DNA of 25,050 nt from CAWGCE01 sp964480915 (GTDB lineage: Bacteria; Planctomycetota; Planctomycetia; Pirellulales; Pirellulaceae), in assembly GCA_964480915.1 (NCBI GenBank), contig CAYZRS010000067.1:1-25050 (forward strand), in the 5' to 3' direction. Shown here piece by piece: positions 24,206-25,050 of this stretch. Below the pieces are notes generated by a model. It was not told the origin of the DNA, did no database searches, and saw nothing but the letters and a program-made list of their open reading frames with translations. Position 1 is the first letter of the stretch. The number at the start of each line of letters is the position of its first letter. Both the position numbers and the translations under genes were made by a program.

Positions 24206-25050
24206 TCAGCCATGGCATCGCGATCTGAGCAACAAGCCAAGACCGACGATCCAAATGGCGCACGAACTGGTCGGTTCCGGCACGCTCAATAACGAATCGC
24301 CAATGGCGGTGAACTTGTTGGCATTCCAAATCAAGAAGTCGGCGCCGTTGATGACTCCATCTCCATTGAAGTCGCCACGACTCCAAGCCGTGCCGGTCGT
24401 GAATTTGCTGCTATTCCAAATGATGTAGTCAGCTCCATTCACAGCGCCGTCGAGATTCGCATCGCCCAGCAAATAGGCGGCATCGAAGCCATTCACGGTT
24501 CCGGCCGCTTCCAACCACAGGTCACGGTCGACCAAATCGATCACGAGGTCGCCGTTCAAATCGAATAAGGCACTCGCAGGATCGACCGCGACGCCTCCAT
24601 CGATCGGACCGACGGCCAGAAGCAAGTCCAAGTCGTCGACGTCGCAGGTGGCGTTGTCGTCAAAATCGCAGATCGATTCGGTTCGGGTAAAAAGATAGAC
24701 AAGCAACTCATAATCGCCAGTATCCAATCCCATTCCGGCCCCTGAACCGACTTCCAGAACAAAGTCACCCGTGTAGGGAATTTCGACATCGAATAGGATG
24801 GCATCCAATGACTCAAACTGATCGTCGTTGAACGCATCGGGCGACGATTCATATCCGAGCGGCAAGAATGTCGTCCCATCGAGCAAGTAAACCGCGGGGT
24901 CGATCCAATCATCGATGCGGCCCCCTTCGGTCGAACGCATCACGTGAGAGATGACTTCGACCGTCGCCAACTGCCCTTCCACGGCACTGAAGGAGTAATA
25001 GTCGGTCTCCGTGGTACCCGGCACAAATTCACTCTCTTCGAGCGAACCGA
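24206..25050 (-). CDS. Dockerin-like/PEP-CTERM exported protein with PPC-like domain, C-terminal part
   Basis: The frame is open to the right edge, so the amino end is missing; about 281 residues are seen. The first part (TDYYSFSAVEGQLATVEV, later TGDFVLEVGSG and GDYELLVYLF) resembles the bacterial pre-peptidase C-terminal beta-sandwich found in secreted proteins. Then come EF-hand-like loops (DFDDNATCDVDDLDL, DLNGDLVIDLVD) and a dockerin-like pair GDANLDGAVNGADYIIW and GDFNGDGVINGADFLIW, followed by NSSKF and NANKF. The tail is VPEPTS, a hydrophobic helix and RSRC: PEP-CTERM. The carboxyl module matches those at 8760-8919 and 11673-11828. What the protein does depends on the unseen part. Confidence 0.82.
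   Translation of the reverse strand, partial: GSLEESEFVPGTTETDYYSFSAVEGQLATVEVISHVMRSTEGGRIDDWIDPAVYLLDGTTFLPLGYESSPDAFNDDQFESLDAILFDVEIPYTGDFVLEVGSGAGMGLDTGDYELLVYLFTRTESICDFDDNATCDVDDLDLLLAVGPIDGGVAVDPASALFDLNGDLVIDLVDRDLWLEAAGTVNGFDAAYLLGDANLDGAVNGADYIIWNSSKFTTGTAWSRGDFNGDGVINGADFLIWNANKFTAIGDSLLSVPEPTSSCAIWIVGLGLLLRSRCHG

Noticed and set aside
24003..24386. 127-codon open frame on minus overlapping the end of the PEP-CTERM gene
   Set aside because: It is in another frame of a clear coding region and crosses its intrinsic terminator.

Overview
The window looks like chromosomal DNA of a planctomycete, most likely in the Pirellulales. The evidence is the set of large secreted proteins ending in dockerin-like Ca-binding loops followed by a VPEP transmembrane tail (PEP-CTERM), a variant of the planctomycete LEPR-XLL amino-terminal motif, a formylglycine-type sulfatase, and an mraZ that is not followed by a division/cell-wall cluster. 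This assignment is inferred from protein families; no rRNA or tRNA gene is visible.

Layout. 1-2750: the 3' end of an NhaR-like LysR regulator, a cold-shock protein, and a translationally coupled pair made of a BshB1-like deacetylase and the fused cobalamin methyltransferase CbiE-CbiT. 2931-5580: a PhoR-type sensor kinase followed by its PhoB-type regulator, closed by an intrinsic terminator shared with the convergent IscA/HesB gene. 6433-13194: four consecutive plus-strand genes for exported proteins: a PQQ-type sugar dehydrogenase fold with a PEP-CTERM tail, a small dockerin/PEP-CTERM protein, a 898-residue beta-helix-like dockerin/PEP-CTERM protein, and a protein with about 12 RTX-like glycine/aspartate repeats. 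13396-15012: phosphoglycerate mutase GpmI. 15068-19779: a minus-strand run of sulfatase, PrsW-type membrane protease, two tandem YbjQ-family proteins (one membrane-anchored) and an IscS-type cysteine desulfurase. 20206-22845: a Nudix-like protein, the queuosine enzyme QueA, and a membrane protein I do not recognise. 23193-23694: mraZ with a clear MraZ operator. 23778-24094: a 16-codon ORF with a consensus ribosome-binding site and then a dense chain of hairpins. 24206-25050: the 3' part of another dockerin/PEP-CTERM protein.

How the genes work together. IscS and IscA are both Fe-S assembly functions but lie in different transcription units. The exported proteins at 6433-13194 and the one cut by the right edge share sorting and calcium-loop modules, so they are probably delivered to the surface by one exosortase-type system that is not in this window. 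The most unusual segment is 23778-24094. It has no convincing protein-coding content beyond the 16-codon ORF, but holds at least seven hairpins, several with no unpaired base between them. I could not match it to any RNA family from memory, and it is the best candidate here for something undescribed.
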